DNA of 64,000 nt from Bog-532 sp963824545. GTDB lineage: Bacteria > Actinomycetota > Actinomycetes > Streptosporangiales > Streptosporangiaceae. Within the stretch, counting starts at the first letter, position 1. Each line of letters begins with the position of its first letter. The DNA lies in contig CAWGPP010000012.1 of NCBI GenBank assembly GCA_963824545.1, positions 62,001-126,000 of the forward strand, read 5' to 3'. Below are positions 7,759 to 15,986 of the stretch, one piece after another. The notes beneath the pieces are model-generated. The model searched no databases, was not told the origin of the DNA, and worked only from the letters and a program-made list of their open reading frames with translations. The position numbers and the translations under genes were made by a program.

Positions 7759-8682
7759 ATGCCTGCTCACAGAACGGCCAGGGAACGGGCCCGCGCGGAG
7801 ATCACCCGCGAGATCACCGACATCGCCCGGTCCCGTCTGGCGGCCGAGGGAGCCGCCGCTCTCTCGCTGCGCGCCGTCGCCAGGGACCTGGGCATGGTGT
7901 CGTCCGCGGTCTACCGGTACTTCAGCAGCCGCGACGAGCTGCTGACGGCGCTGATCATCGACGGGTACAACGCCATCGGCGAGGCCGTCGAGAGCGCCGA
8001 CGCCGCATGCCGCGGCGGCGATTACCCCGGCCGCTGGCTGGCCGCGTGCCGGGCCGCCCGCGGCTGGGCGCTCGCGCATCCGCACGAGTACGCGCTCATC
8101 TACGGCTCGCCGGTTCCCGGGTATCAGGCGCCCGAGGCCACCATCGGGCCCGCGGCCCGGTCCGCGGTGGTGTTCGGGCGGCTCATCAGCGACGCCCACA
8201 CGGCCGGCCAGCTCGTCCCGCCCCCAGCCTCCCCGGCCACTCCTGCCTTCCAGGCCACTCCTGCCTTCCAGGCCGCCCCTGCCTTCCAGGCCGCCCCTGC
8301 CTTCCAGGCCGCCCCTGCCTTCCAGGCGGCCCCGGCAGCCCCGGCCCCTCAGGTCACCCCAGCCCCTCAGGTCACCCCAGCCCCTCAGGCCACCCCTGGC
8401 CGCGAGCCTGCATCTACCCGCCCGGCCCTGTCGGGCACGCTGGCCGAAGACGCAGGGAGGCTCCGCGACACCGTTTTGCCGGGCGTACCCGACGATGTGG
8501 TAATCGGTGCCCTGACCGCGTGGGCCGGCGTGTTCGGCGTCATCAGTTTTGAGCTGTTCGGCCAGTTCAACAACGTCGTCACGGATACCGCCGGCTACTT
8601 CGACCGGGCGGTCGCTGACCTCGGCCGCCTGATGGGCCTGCCCACTGACAGCCCCGCCCGGCTGGCAAACCCGCCCAGCTGA
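7759..8682 (+). CDS. TetR/AcrR-family regulator with repeat insertion in the C-terminal domain
   Basis: A 307-residue regulator. The N-terminal HTH (ITDIARSRLAAEGAAALSLR, then VARDLGMVSSAVYRYF) is canonical TetR. The C-terminal part has features of the WHG-type ligand domain (AHPHEYALIYGSPVPGY and later WAGVFGVISFELFGQF). Between these two blocks a stretch of about 55 residues of PAFQAT/PAFQAA and PQVTPA repeats is inserted, making the protein over 80 residues longer than usual. The insertion falls in a loop, so folding may be kept. It is convergent with the epimerase gene; its target is unknown. Confidence 0.88.
   Translation: MPAHRTARERARAEITREITDIARSRLAAEGAAALSLRAVARDLGMVSSAVYRYFSSRDELLTALIIDGYNAIGEAVESADAACRGGDYPGRWLAACRAARGWALAHPHEYALIYGSPVPGYQAPEATIGPAARSAVVFGRLISDAHTAGQLVPPPASPATPAFQATPAFQAAPAFQAAPAFQAAPAFQAAPAAPAPQVTPAPQVTPAPQATPGREPASTRPALSGTLAEDAGRLRDTVLPGVPDDVVIGALTAWAGVFGVISFELFGQFNNVVTDTAGYFDRAVADLGRLMGLPTDSPARLANPPS
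8242..8400 (+). repeat. Two 18-bp tandem repeats inside the TetR gene
   Basis: Five copies of a unit like CCTGCCTTCCAGGCCGCC (8242-8331) are followed by about three copies of CCTCAGGTCACCCCAGCC. Both keep frame and code for PAFQAA and PQVTPA. Confidence 0.93.
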
Positions 8683-8723
8683 CAAAGCTGACCCGCCGGC
8701 AAACCCGCCCAGCCGACAAAAGG

Positions 8724-8762
8724 GACCGGGCGCCAGACGGGCCTGCCGTCCAGCGCCCGGTC
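8724..8762. terminator. Bidirectional terminator between convergent TetR and epimerase genes
   Basis: GACCGGGCGC and GCGCCCGGTC form a perfect 10-bp stem, with further pairing ACGG/CCGT inside the loop. A second small hairpin (GAGGCG-AAG-CGCCTC, 8768-8782) follows and overlaps the stop of the minus-strand gene. Confidence 0.7.
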
Positions 8763-8780
8763 TCCCGGAGGCGAAGCGCC

Positions 8781-9938
8781 TCAGGATGAAGCCGTGGGGC
8801 TGCGCCAGTTGACCGTGGGCAGCAAGGCTTCGGAGCGCACGCGGTGCGCGTAACGCTTGGTGATCTCGAAGAGGGACTCGATCAGCGTGTCGGAGAGCAG
8901 GTGCGGCTGCAGGCCGAGTTCGATGAGACGAGTGTGCGTGACCTTGTAGTAGTGGTCGGCGAGCTCGACGCGGGGGTTGTCGAGGTACTCGATGCGCACG
9001 TCTTCGGGGCTGGCCGCCTGGATGGTCTCGGCGATGTCCTTGACCGATTTCCATTCGGTGATCTGGTTGAAGACCCGGAACTCGCCGCGATCGGCGGGGT
9101 TTTCGCACGCCAGCTGGACGCAGCGGACGGTGTCGCGGATGTCGATCATGCCGCGGGTCTGCCCGCCGGTGCCGTAGACGGTCAGCGGGTGCCCGATCAC
9201 GGACTGGATAACGAACCGGTTCAGCACGGTGCCGAAGACCGCGTCGTAGTCGAACCGGGTGGCCAGCCGCTCATCGCGCGCGGTCTCCGGGGTCTGCTGG
9301 CCGTACACCACGCCCTGGTTGAGGTCGGTGGCGCGCAGGTTCCACACGCGGCAGGCGAACTCGATGTTGTGCGAGTCGTGCACCTTCGACAGGTGGTAGA
9401 ACGAGCCGGGCCGCTTGGGGAACATCATCCGGTCACGGCGGCCCTTGTGCTCGACTTCCAGCCAGCCTTCCTCGATGTCGATGTTCGGGGTGCCGTACTC
9501 GCCCATCGTGCCCAGCTTGACCAGGTGAATCTCGGGGTTGATCTCGGCGATCGCGAACAGCAGGTTCAGGTTCCCGACCACGTTGTTCTGCTGGGTGTAG
9601 ACCGCGTGCGCCCGGTCGATCATCGAGTACGGCGCGGCCCGCTGCTCGGCGAAGTGCACCACCGCGTCCGGGGCGAAGTCCGAGATGACGTGGTAGGCGA
9701 AGATCGCATCGGTCAGGTCGCCGACGTAACACCCGATCTTCTTGCCGGTCAGCTCCTCCCACACCGCGATCCGGGTCTGCAGCGGCTCGATCGGAACGAG
9801 GGACTCCACGCCGAGTTCGTTGTCATAACCCCGCCGCGCGAAGTTATCCGCCACCGCGACCTCATGGCCGGCCTCCGACAGATGCAGCGCCGTCGGCCAG
9901 CCCAGGTACCCATCCCCACCCAGCACCAGAATCTTCAT
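8781..9938 (-). CDS. NAD-dependent epimerase/dehydratase, UDP-sulfoquinovose synthase (SQD1) type
   Basis: A 385-residue extended SDR enzyme closely resembling SQD1, which makes UDP-sulfoquinovose from UDP-glucose and sulfite. The N-terminal NAD loop is GGDGYLGWPT; the family-typical NFARRGYDNELGVESLVPI, HFAEQRAAPYSMID and YHLSKVHDS (catalytic Tyr/Lys) follow. ATG 9938 is chosen because the Rossmann strand begins right after it; a GTG 15 bases upstream is possible. No SQD2-like sulfoquinovosyltransferase is adjacent, so the true product may be another modified UDP-sugar. It is divergent from the GtrA gene in a glycan-related locus. Confidence 0.85.
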   Translation of the reverse strand: MKILVLGGDGYLGWPTALHLSEAGHEVAVADNFARRGYDNELGVESLVPIEPLQTRIAVWEELTGKKIGCYVGDLTDAIFAYHVISDFAPDAVVHFAEQRAAPYSMIDRAHAVYTQQNNVVGNLNLLFAIAEINPEIHLVKLGTMGEYGTPNIDIEEGWLEVEHKGRRDRMMFPKRPGSFYHLSKVHDSHNIEFACRVWNLRATDLNQGVVYGQQTPETARDERLATRFDYDAVFGTVLNRFVIQSVIGHPLTVYGTGGQTRGMIDIRDTVRCVQLACENPADRGEFRVFNQITEWKSVKDIAETIQAASPEDVRIEYLDNPRVELADHYYKVTHTRLIELGLQPHLLSDTLIESLFEITKRYAHRVRSEALLPTVNWRSPTASS

Positions 9939-10236
9939 ACTGCGTCTTCCCACCTTGGGTTCGTAGTGTCGTTTTCGGATATGTAACTGCCCTAGCCGGC
10001 CGTTGCTAACGGCGGCACACCTTCATGCCTCCCTCAGCGTTTTCGCAGCTCATCTGAAGCCGCCATTGGCTGCGCACGCTGTGGCGAAGCGGTAGCGTGC
10101 TGCAAGGCGGCTGGGAGACCGGTGGGGAGGACCCGCCACCACCGGGGCGCTGCGGCCTGCGGCGTCGGCACTTTATACCTGCTCTCCGGCACCTCGTCGG
10201 TTAGCCTTCTCGTTGGTCACGTAACCTAGGACATCA

Positions 10237-10914
10237 ATGGCACTCGCATCGAGCCGGATCGGCACCGCACTGATCCGCAAGGCACGCAGCAACGTTGGCG
10301 TCCGCTTTACGCGGTTCACGCTGGTGGCGGTGGCCTCCGTGGTGGCGAGCCAGATCGCGCTGAGCATCTTCATCGGCCCCGCCCACATGACCGCGGGCAT
10401 CTCAGGCGGCCTGGCGGCGATCATCGGCGCGGCGGTGAGCTACGTCCTGAGCCGGTGGGCCTGGGAGCGTAAGGGCAGGCCGCAGCTGCTGAAGGAGACG
10501 CTGCCGTTCTGGCTGGTCTCCGTGGGCGCGTGGATCATCCTGGGCCTGTCCGCGAAGCTGGGCGTGGCCCTGGCCGAGGCGATCGAGGTGGACGGGATCA
10601 AGCGGGTCCTCGTGACCGACGGCACCTACCTCGCCGCCAACTGCCTGACCTTCGTCGCGCGTTTCGTGATCTTCCACTACGTCCTCTTCGCCGATCCGCG
10701 CTCCGCCCGCGGCTCCGCCGCGCGCCCCGAGGCCTCCGGGACCGCTGAGCCTTCGGAGCCGACCGAGGCCGCAGGCGCCGCCGGGCGGCCGCCCATCAGC
10801 TCGTCGAGTGACGTGACCGGGACGCTCGATGACCCGTTCGCCATGGCCGCGGACTCCGGCGTGCCGGCCCGCGCCGACCGGGGCGACGGCGCCACCCAGC
10901 CCGACCTGCGCTGA
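10237..10914 (+). CDS. GtrA-like membrane protein
   Basis: A 225-residue protein whose first 145 residues form four hydrophobic segments in the GtrA pattern (FTRFTLVAVASVVASQIAL near the start and NCLTFVARFVIFHYVLF at the end). GtrA proteins are thought to help flip polyprenyl-phosphate-linked sugars, usually with a family 2 glycosyltransferase, and such a gene lies directly convergent here. The C-terminal 75 residues are low-complexity and hydrophilic, and their DNA overlaps the 3' end of the glycosyltransferase gene on the other strand by 238 bp. AGGA precedes the ATG by 5 bases; TAACCT at 10222 may be the -10. Confidence 0.85.
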   Translation: MALASSRIGTALIRKARSNVGVRFTRFTLVAVASVVASQIALSIFIGPAHMTAGISGGLAAIIGAAVSYVLSRWAWERKGRPQLLKETLPFWLVSVGAWIILGLSAKLGVALAEAIEVDGIKRVLVTDGTYLAANCLTFVARFVIFHYVLFADPRSARGSAARPEASGTAEPSEPTEAAGAAGRPPISSSSDVTGTLDDPFAMAADSGVPARADRGDGATQPDLR

Positions 10915-11741
10915 CGCTCGCGCCACCAGGTCCCGAACACGACCCGGCTGAAGCGCACCCCGTAGAAGAGGTTGTTCACGCCGGGGATGTGCAGGTTGTA
11001 GAAGGGGTTCTGGCCCTTCTTGCTCTCGCCCACCCGCCGCTTGTGGATCGTGGCGGGCACCTCGGCCACCTTGTAGCCGTGCGTGATGACGCCGATCAGC
11101 AGTTCCGAGGCCTGGTACTGGGGCTGCGAAAGCTGGACCGCCCCGGTGACCTCCGCGCGCATGGCGCGCAGGCCGAACGTCGTGTCAGTGACCTTCTGGC
11201 CGGTCAGCGCGCTGATGGTGGCGGCGAAGAACCGGACCCCCGCCTGCCGGATCGGGTCCTTGGTCTCCTCGCTGCCCAGCCGCCGTGACCCGGTCACGAA
11301 GTCGGCCTCCCCGGCGACGACCGGGCCCAGCAGGTTCCCGATCTCGGCCGGGTTGTACTGGCCGTCCGCGTCGGTCGTCACGATGTACTCGGCGCCGCCG
11401 TCCCGGGCGATCCGGTAACCGAGCCGCAGGGCGGCGCCCTGGCCCCGGTTCACCGGGACGTCCGCGACCAGCGCCCCGGCCGCGTCCGCCTCCTTGGCGG
11501 TGGCGTCCGCGCAGCCGTCCGCCACCACGATCGTCGCGGTCCGCAAGCCGCATACCTCCGCCGGGAGGTTGCGCACGACCGGCCCGACCGCGCCTTCCTC
11601 GTTGTAGGCGGCGATCACCAGTGCGACCGGCGGCAGCTGCCGGACCCGGTCGCCGTACTGGCTGACCATGGCCGCGATGGCCGCGTCATCGACGGCCATG
11701 TCCGCGGCGGCGCCGCCGTAGATCGCGGCATCCTGGCTCAT
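10677..11741 (-). CDS. Family 2 glycosyltransferase (dolichol-phosphate-mannose-synthase type)
   Basis: A 354-residue GT-A enzyme. VIAAYNEEGAVG opens the domain near residue 38, VVADGCADAT follows, and TTDADGQYNP supplies the metal-binding DxD. RLGSEETKDPIRQAGVRFF and the later NLFYGVRFSRVVF are typical of the actinobacterial DPM1/DPG-synthase-like clade, which charges polyprenyl phosphate with a sugar. The start ATG at 11741 has GGAAGGAG six bases before it and overlaps the stop of the upstream epimerase gene (ATGA), so the two are coupled. The last ~80 residues are low-complexity and encoded antisense to the GtrA tail. Confidence 0.9.
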   Translation of the reverse strand: MSQDAAIYGGAAADMAVDDAAIAAMVSQYGDRVRQLPPVALVIAAYNEEGAVGPVVRNLPAEVCGLRTATIVVADGCADATAKEADAAGALVADVPVNRGQGAALRLGYRIARDGGAEYIVTTDADGQYNPAEIGNLLGPVVAGEADFVTGSRRLGSEETKDPIRQAGVRFFAATISALTGQKVTDTTFGLRAMRAEVTGAVQLSQPQYQASELLIGVITHGYKVAEVPATIHKRRVGESKKGQNPFYNLHIPGVNNLFYGVRFSRVVFGTWWRERQRRSGWVAPSPRSARAGTPESAAMANGSSSVPVTSLDELMGGRPAAPAASVGSEGSAVPEASGRAAEPRAERGSAKRT

Positions 11742-12727
11742 CGGGCTCCTTCCGTGGCCAGCTCCGCGGCCGGCGTGTTCCCGGGGGCGAAATCGGGCCA
11801 CACCGTCGCCATCCCGGCCTCGAGGTCGTAGGTCGGCTCGTACCCCAGCCCGCGCGCGGTGGAGATGTCCAGCCGGACCGCGGGCATCTCGCCCCGCTCG
11901 ACGGGCGCGTTCTCGGCCGGGATGTCCACGCCGGTGACCCGGCGGGCGGTCTGGACCATGTCGTTCACCGTGACGGCCTGGCCGGAACCGAGGATGACGG
12001 GGCCGGTGTGATCCGAGCGCCACCCGGCGAAGATGCCGCTGAGCACGTCGTCGACCTGGATCACGTCGCGGATCATGGTGCCGTCGCCACGGACCTTGAC
12101 GCCCGTGCCGTCCCGGGCGGCGCGCATCAGCCGCGGGATGAAGCTGTCCTTGTGCAGCATGCCGGGCCCGTAGACGTTGGAGAACCGGAACGAGACGCCG
12201 CGAACGCCGTAGGACGCCGCGTAGCAGTTGATCAGTGCCTCGGACGCGGCCTTGGTCGCGCCGTACGGGGTCAGCGGGCGCAGTGGAGCCTGTTCGGTGA
12301 TGACCGACCGGCCCACGTTACCGACGACCGCGTTGGTGGACGCGAACAGGAACGTGCGGACCCCGCGCTGGCGGGCCAGTTCCAGCAGCCCGGCGGTCAG
12401 CGCCACGTTGTTCCGGTAGGTGGTCTTGGGGTCCTTGACCGACTCCAGTACCGAGGTGCGCGCGGCGAGGTGGATGATCGTGTCCGTCCCGGGAGCAACC
12501 GCCTGATCCGCGATCTCCGGGTCACACAGGTCACCGAGCACCTGCACGGAAGGACCCGGGGAGCCGGCCAGCGGGGAGCCGGGGAAGGGCCTGAGGTCGG
12601 CCACGGTCACCTCGGCGCCCGCGCCGGCCAGCGTGGCCACGAGCCGCCGCCCGATGAATCCGGAACCGCCCGTGACCAGCACACGCCCCTCCGTTACCGG
12701 TACACGGGAGCGAAGTTCGTTCCCCAT
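11738..12727 (-). CDS. NAD-dependent sugar epimerase/dehydratase (GalE-like)
   Basis: A protein of about 329 residues of the extended SDR family. The Rossmann motif TGGSGFIGRR is near residue 20 and the catalytic YGATKAASE lies mid-protein; HLAARTS and SNVYGPGM are further family signatures. It probably interconverts or dehydrates a nucleotide sugar for the glycosyltransferase with which it is translationally coupled. ATG 12727 has GGAG eight bases upstream; a GTG at 12769 would add 14 residues. The exact sugar is unknown. Confidence 0.88.
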   Translation of the reverse strand: MGNELRSRVPVTEGRVLVTGGSGFIGRRLVATLAGAGAEVTVADLRPFPGSPLAGSPGPSVQVLGDLCDPEIADQAVAPGTDTIIHLAARTSVLESVKDPKTTYRNNVALTAGLLELARQRGVRTFLFASTNAVVGNVGRSVITEQAPLRPLTPYGATKAASEALINCYAASYGVRGVSFRFSNVYGPGMLHKDSFIPRLMRAARDGTGVKVRGDGTMIRDVIQVDDVLSGIFAGWRSDHTGPVILGSGQAVTVNDMVQTARRVTGVDIPAENAPVERGEMPAVRLDISTARGLGYEPTYDLEAGMATVWPDFAPGNTPAAELATEGAR

Positions 12728-12977
12728 CCATGCTCCATTCGCGTGTCTGTCGATCATCATCAGGCTCACTTTGTAACGCGGTCACGTTGCGTAACGCGGG
12801 CACGCTACCGGCCCAAGCTGAGTATTAGCTGGGGGCAAGCTGCGGGGCCCCGGGCTCGCCGGGCAAAACCGGCCGTACGGCGGCATTTACGGCCAACCGC
12901 GGTGTTGGCGGACCAGATGTGCCTGGTCAGTGTACCGGCCCGTACCGCCAGGGTGCCGGCGCCCTGGGAAATGTGAC

Positions 12978-13145
12978 ATGCTGACGAAAGCGGTACGCGG
13001 AGGAACTCCGGTGAGAGTCCGGGGCTGTCGCGCAACTGTAACCGGGAAGTAACCCCTCATTGAGGCCACTGTCACCCGCGTGACGGGAAGGCGAGGGCGA
13101 GCGTTGATCCGGGAGCCAGGAGACTCCGGCCGCCGGCAGAACCGG
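12978..13145 (+). promoter_or_regulatory. Cobalamin (AdoCbl) riboswitch
   Basis: The leader of the cobalamin operon has the class hallmarks in order: GGAACTCCGGTGAGAGTCC, then GCGCAACTGTAA (13029-13040), a variable GC-rich arm, and the B12 box GAGCCAGGAGACTCCGGC (about 13113-13130). It ends some 40 bases before the chlID start. By analogy with known riboswitches, bound adenosylcobalamin should lower expression of the downstream operon. The short distance to the ATG suggests control of translation or of early termination. Confidence 0.95.
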
Positions 13146-13182
13146 CTACGGGCGCGCACACCCGGGAAGGACACACCCCCGC

Positions 13183-15390
13183 ATGACGGCCAGTGACGTA
13201 ACGTCCGGCAACGAGCGGCAGGCGGCGCACGGCCGCCCCCACGCACCTCTTTATCCCTTCTCCGCCATCGTCGGCATGCCGGATCTGAAGCTCGCCCTGC
13301 TGCTCAACGCGGTCTCCCCGGCCATCGGCGGCGTCCTCGTCCGCGGTGAGAAGGGAACGGCAAAGTCGACGGTCGTCCGCGGCCTGGGCGCACTGCTGCC
13401 TCCCGTCCAGGTCGTCCAGGGCTGCCGGTTCTCCTGCGACCCCGCCGGGCCCGACCCGGCCTGCCCGGACGGCCCGCATCCAGCCGGCGCGCCGCAGCGG
13501 TCCCGGCCCGCCACGCTTGCCGAGCTGCCCGTCGGCGCCACCGAGGATCGCCTGGTCGGCTCGCTGGACATCGAGCGCGCGCTGTCCGAGGGGGTCACCG
13601 CCTTCGAGCCGGGCGTGCTCGCCGCGGCGCACCGCGGGCTGCTGTACGTCGACGAGGTGAACCTGCTGCACGACCACCTGGTCGACCTGCTGCTCGACGC
13701 GGCCGCGCTCGGGGTCAGCTACGTCGAGCGGGAGGGGGTGTCGGTCCGGCACGCGGCCCGCTTCCTGCTCGTCGGCACGATGAACCCGGAGGAGGGCGAG
13801 CTGCGGCCGCAGCTGCTCGACCGGTTCGGGCTCACCGTCGAGGTCGCGGCCAGCCGCGATCCGGACGAGCGCGCCGAGGTCGTCCGCCGCCGGCTGGCTT
13901 TTGAGGCCGACCCGGCCGGTTTCGCCGCGCGCTTCGAGGCCGATTCACGCCAGCTCGCCGTGGCCGTGGCCGCCGCCCGCGCCCGGCTTCCGCACGTCGT
14001 GCTGCCGGACGCCGAGCTGCGGCGGATCTGCGCCGTGTGCGGACGGTTCGGTGTCGACGGCATGCGCGCCAACCTGGTCACCGCGCGCGCGGCCATCGCG
14101 CTCGCCGCGTGGCACGGCCGTGCCGAAGTGACGATGGACGACATTCGCCAGGCGGCGCGGCTGGCGCTCCCGCACCGGCGCCGCCGCGACCCCTTCGACG
14201 CTCCGGGCCTGGACGAAAAGGAACTCGAGGACGCGCTCAGTGAGCCCCCGCCGGAGCCGCCGGAGCCGCCCGGGCCGCCGGGCGCGGGCGGGCCGCCGGA
14301 ATCTCCCGGCACGCCCGGGCCCGCCGGCCAGAACGCGCCGGACGCGCCCGGCACACCGGACTCACCAGGCCCGTCCGGCCAGCCCGCGCCCGGTCCCGCC
14401 GCGGACCACAGCGCGGGGCCGGACCAGGGCCCCGCAGGCCCCGCGCCGGAACCCGCCGCACCGGAGGAGACCGCCGCTGACCAGCAGGCCAGAAACAATG
14501 TGAAACGGGATTCAGAACGCCGCGGACGGGGCCTAGCCTCGGCTACTGGGGCCGACCCGGTTCCGGTTCCCCCGCCTTTCAAGGCCCGCCTCCTCACGGT
14601 GCCGGGCCTGGGCGCCGGGGCGCTCGGCCGCCGGTCCCCGGCCTACACCCCGAACGGCCGGACCGTGGGCGCCCGGCGGCCTTCCGGCCGGCTGGCCGCG
14701 CTGCACCTGCCGGCCACGCTGCGAGCGGCCGCCCCGGCCCAGCCGGAACGCAAGCGCCGGTCCGGTGAGACCGGCCGGCCCGGCTTCCTGCTGGCCCGCG
14801 ATGACCTGCGCGAGGCCACCCGCGTCGGCCGCGAGGGCAACCTGGTGCTGTTCGCCGTGGACGCCAGCGGCTCGATGGCGGCGCGGCAGCGGATGCGCGC
14901 CGCCAAGGGCGCGGTGCTGTCGCTGCTGCTCGACGCGTACCAGCGCCGGGACAAGGTCGGCCTGGTCACCTTCCGCGGTACGGGCGCCGAGCTGGTGCTG
15001 CCGCCCACCTCCTCGGTGGAGGCGGGGGCGCGGCGGCTCGCCACGCTGGCCACCGGCGGCCGGACCCCGCTGGCGGCCGGCCTGGCCCGGGCCGCCAGCG
15101 TGCTGGCCGCCGAGAAGATCCGCGACCCGGCCCGCCGGCCGTTGCTGGTGGTCGTCACCGACGGGCGCGCCACCAGCGGCGGCGACGCCGAACTGGCCAG
15201 GGCCACGGCCCTGCTGGCCGGGATCGCGGCCGTGGTGGTGGACTGCGAGGCCGGCCCGGTCCGGCTAGGCCTGGCCGCCGCGCTCGCCGCGCGCCTGGGC
15301 GCCGCGCTGGTCACCCTGGAGGACCTGCCCGCGGCGGGGGCCGGGACGCTCGCCGGGATCGTGCGCGCCGCCCGGGGGAGGGCGGCCTGA
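13183..15390 (+). CDS. Cobaltochelatase ATPase, fused ChlI (AAA+) and ChlD (VWA) protein
   Basis: A 735-residue fusion: residues 25-345 are a ChlI/CobS-like AAA+ module with Walker A GEKGTAKST (55-63) and Walker B LLYVDEVNLL; residues about 350-440 are a Pro/Gly-rich linker; residues about 545-735 are a VWA domain with a MIDAS motif DASGSMAA (from 560). With CobN, proteins of this kind power cobalt insertion in actinomycetes; Mg-chelatase is less likely because the gene heads a cobalamin operon behind a B12 riboswitch. GAAGGA lies upstream of the ATG. The stop overlaps the cobO start (TGATG). Confidence 0.92.
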   Translation: MTASDVTSGNERQAAHGRPHAPLYPFSAIVGMPDLKLALLLNAVSPAIGGVLVRGEKGTAKSTVVRGLGALLPPVQVVQGCRFSCDPAGPDPACPDGPHPAGAPQRSRPATLAELPVGATEDRLVGSLDIERALSEGVTAFEPGVLAAAHRGLLYVDEVNLLHDHLVDLLLDAAALGVSYVEREGVSVRHAARFLLVGTMNPEEGELRPQLLDRFGLTVEVAASRDPDERAEVVRRRLAFEADPAGFAARFEADSRQLAVAVAAARARLPHVVLPDAELRRICAVCGRFGVDGMRANLVTARAAIALAAWHGRAEVTMDDIRQAARLALPHRRRRDPFDAPGLDEKELEDALSEPPPEPPEPPGPPGAGGPPESPGTPGPAGQNAPDAPGTPDSPGPSGQPAPGPAADHSAGPDQGPAGPAPEPAAPEETAADQQARNNVKRDSERRGRGLASATGADPVPVPPPFKARLLTVPGLGAGALGRRSPAYTPNGRTVGARRPSGRLAALHLPATLRAAAPAQPERKRRSGETGRPGFLLARDDLREATRVGREGNLVLFAVDASGSMAARQRMRAAKGAVLSLLLDAYQRRDKVGLVTFRGTGAELVLPPTSSVEAGARRLATLATGGRTPLAAGLARAASVLAAEKIRDPARRPLLVVVTDGRATSGGDAELARATALLAGIAAVVVDCEAGPVRLGLAAALAARLGAALVTLEDLPAAGAGTLAGIVRAARGRAA

Positions 15391-15986
15391 TGCCGAAGGG
15401 GCAGCCGGGCAACATACCGGACGACGGGCTCACCACCCGCGCGCGGCGCAGCCGGCCGCTGGTCGTCGTGCACACCGGGACCGGCAAGGGCAAGTCCACC
15501 GCCGCGTTCGGCATGGCCCTGCGGGCCTGGAACCAGGGCTGGCCGGTCGGGGTGTTCCAGTTCGTGAAGTCGGCCAAGTGGCGAGTGGGGGAGGAGCACG
15601 CGCTGCGGACGCTCGGCGCCAGCGGCCAGGGTGGCGCCGTCACCTGGCACAAGATGGGCGAGGGCTGGTCCTGGATCCAGCGCGACCAGGGCGGCCACGC
15701 CGAGCAGGCGGCCGAGGGATGGGCCCAGGTGGCCCGCGATCTCGCCGCGCAGACCTACCGTTTCTACGTGCTGGACGAGTTCACCTACCCGATCAAATGG
15801 GGCTGGGTCGACGTGGCCGAGGTCATCTCGGTGCTGGCGGCGCGGCCGGGCAGCCAGCACGTGGTGATCACCGGCCGCGACGCCCACCCGGACCTGGTGG
15901 CCTACGCCGACCTGGTCACGGAGATGACGAAGGTCAAACATCCGATGGACCGCGGCCAGAAGGGGCAGAAGGGCATCGAATGGTAG
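15390..15986 (+). CDS. cobO: Cob(I)yrinic acid a,c-diamide adenosyltransferase
   Basis: A 198-residue enzyme that transfers the 5'-deoxyadenosyl group from ATP to the cobalt of the corrinoid. HTGTGKGKSTAAFGMALRA (from residue 28) is the CobO/BtuR P-loop, and VLDEFTYPIKWGW and ITGRDAHPDLV are family signatures. Length is normal. It begins on the stop codon of chlID and overlaps cobB by 7 bases, so it is in the same coupled operon. Confidence 0.96.
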   Translation: MPKGQPGNIPDDGLTTRARRSRPLVVVHTGTGKGKSTAAFGMALRAWNQGWPVGVFQFVKSAKWRVGEEHALRTLGASGQGGAVTWHKMGEGWSWIQRDQGGHAEQAAEGWAQVARDLAAQTYRFYVLDEFTYPIKWGWVDVAEVISVLAARPGSQHVVITGRDAHPDLVAYADLVTEMTKVKHPMDRGQKGQKGIEW

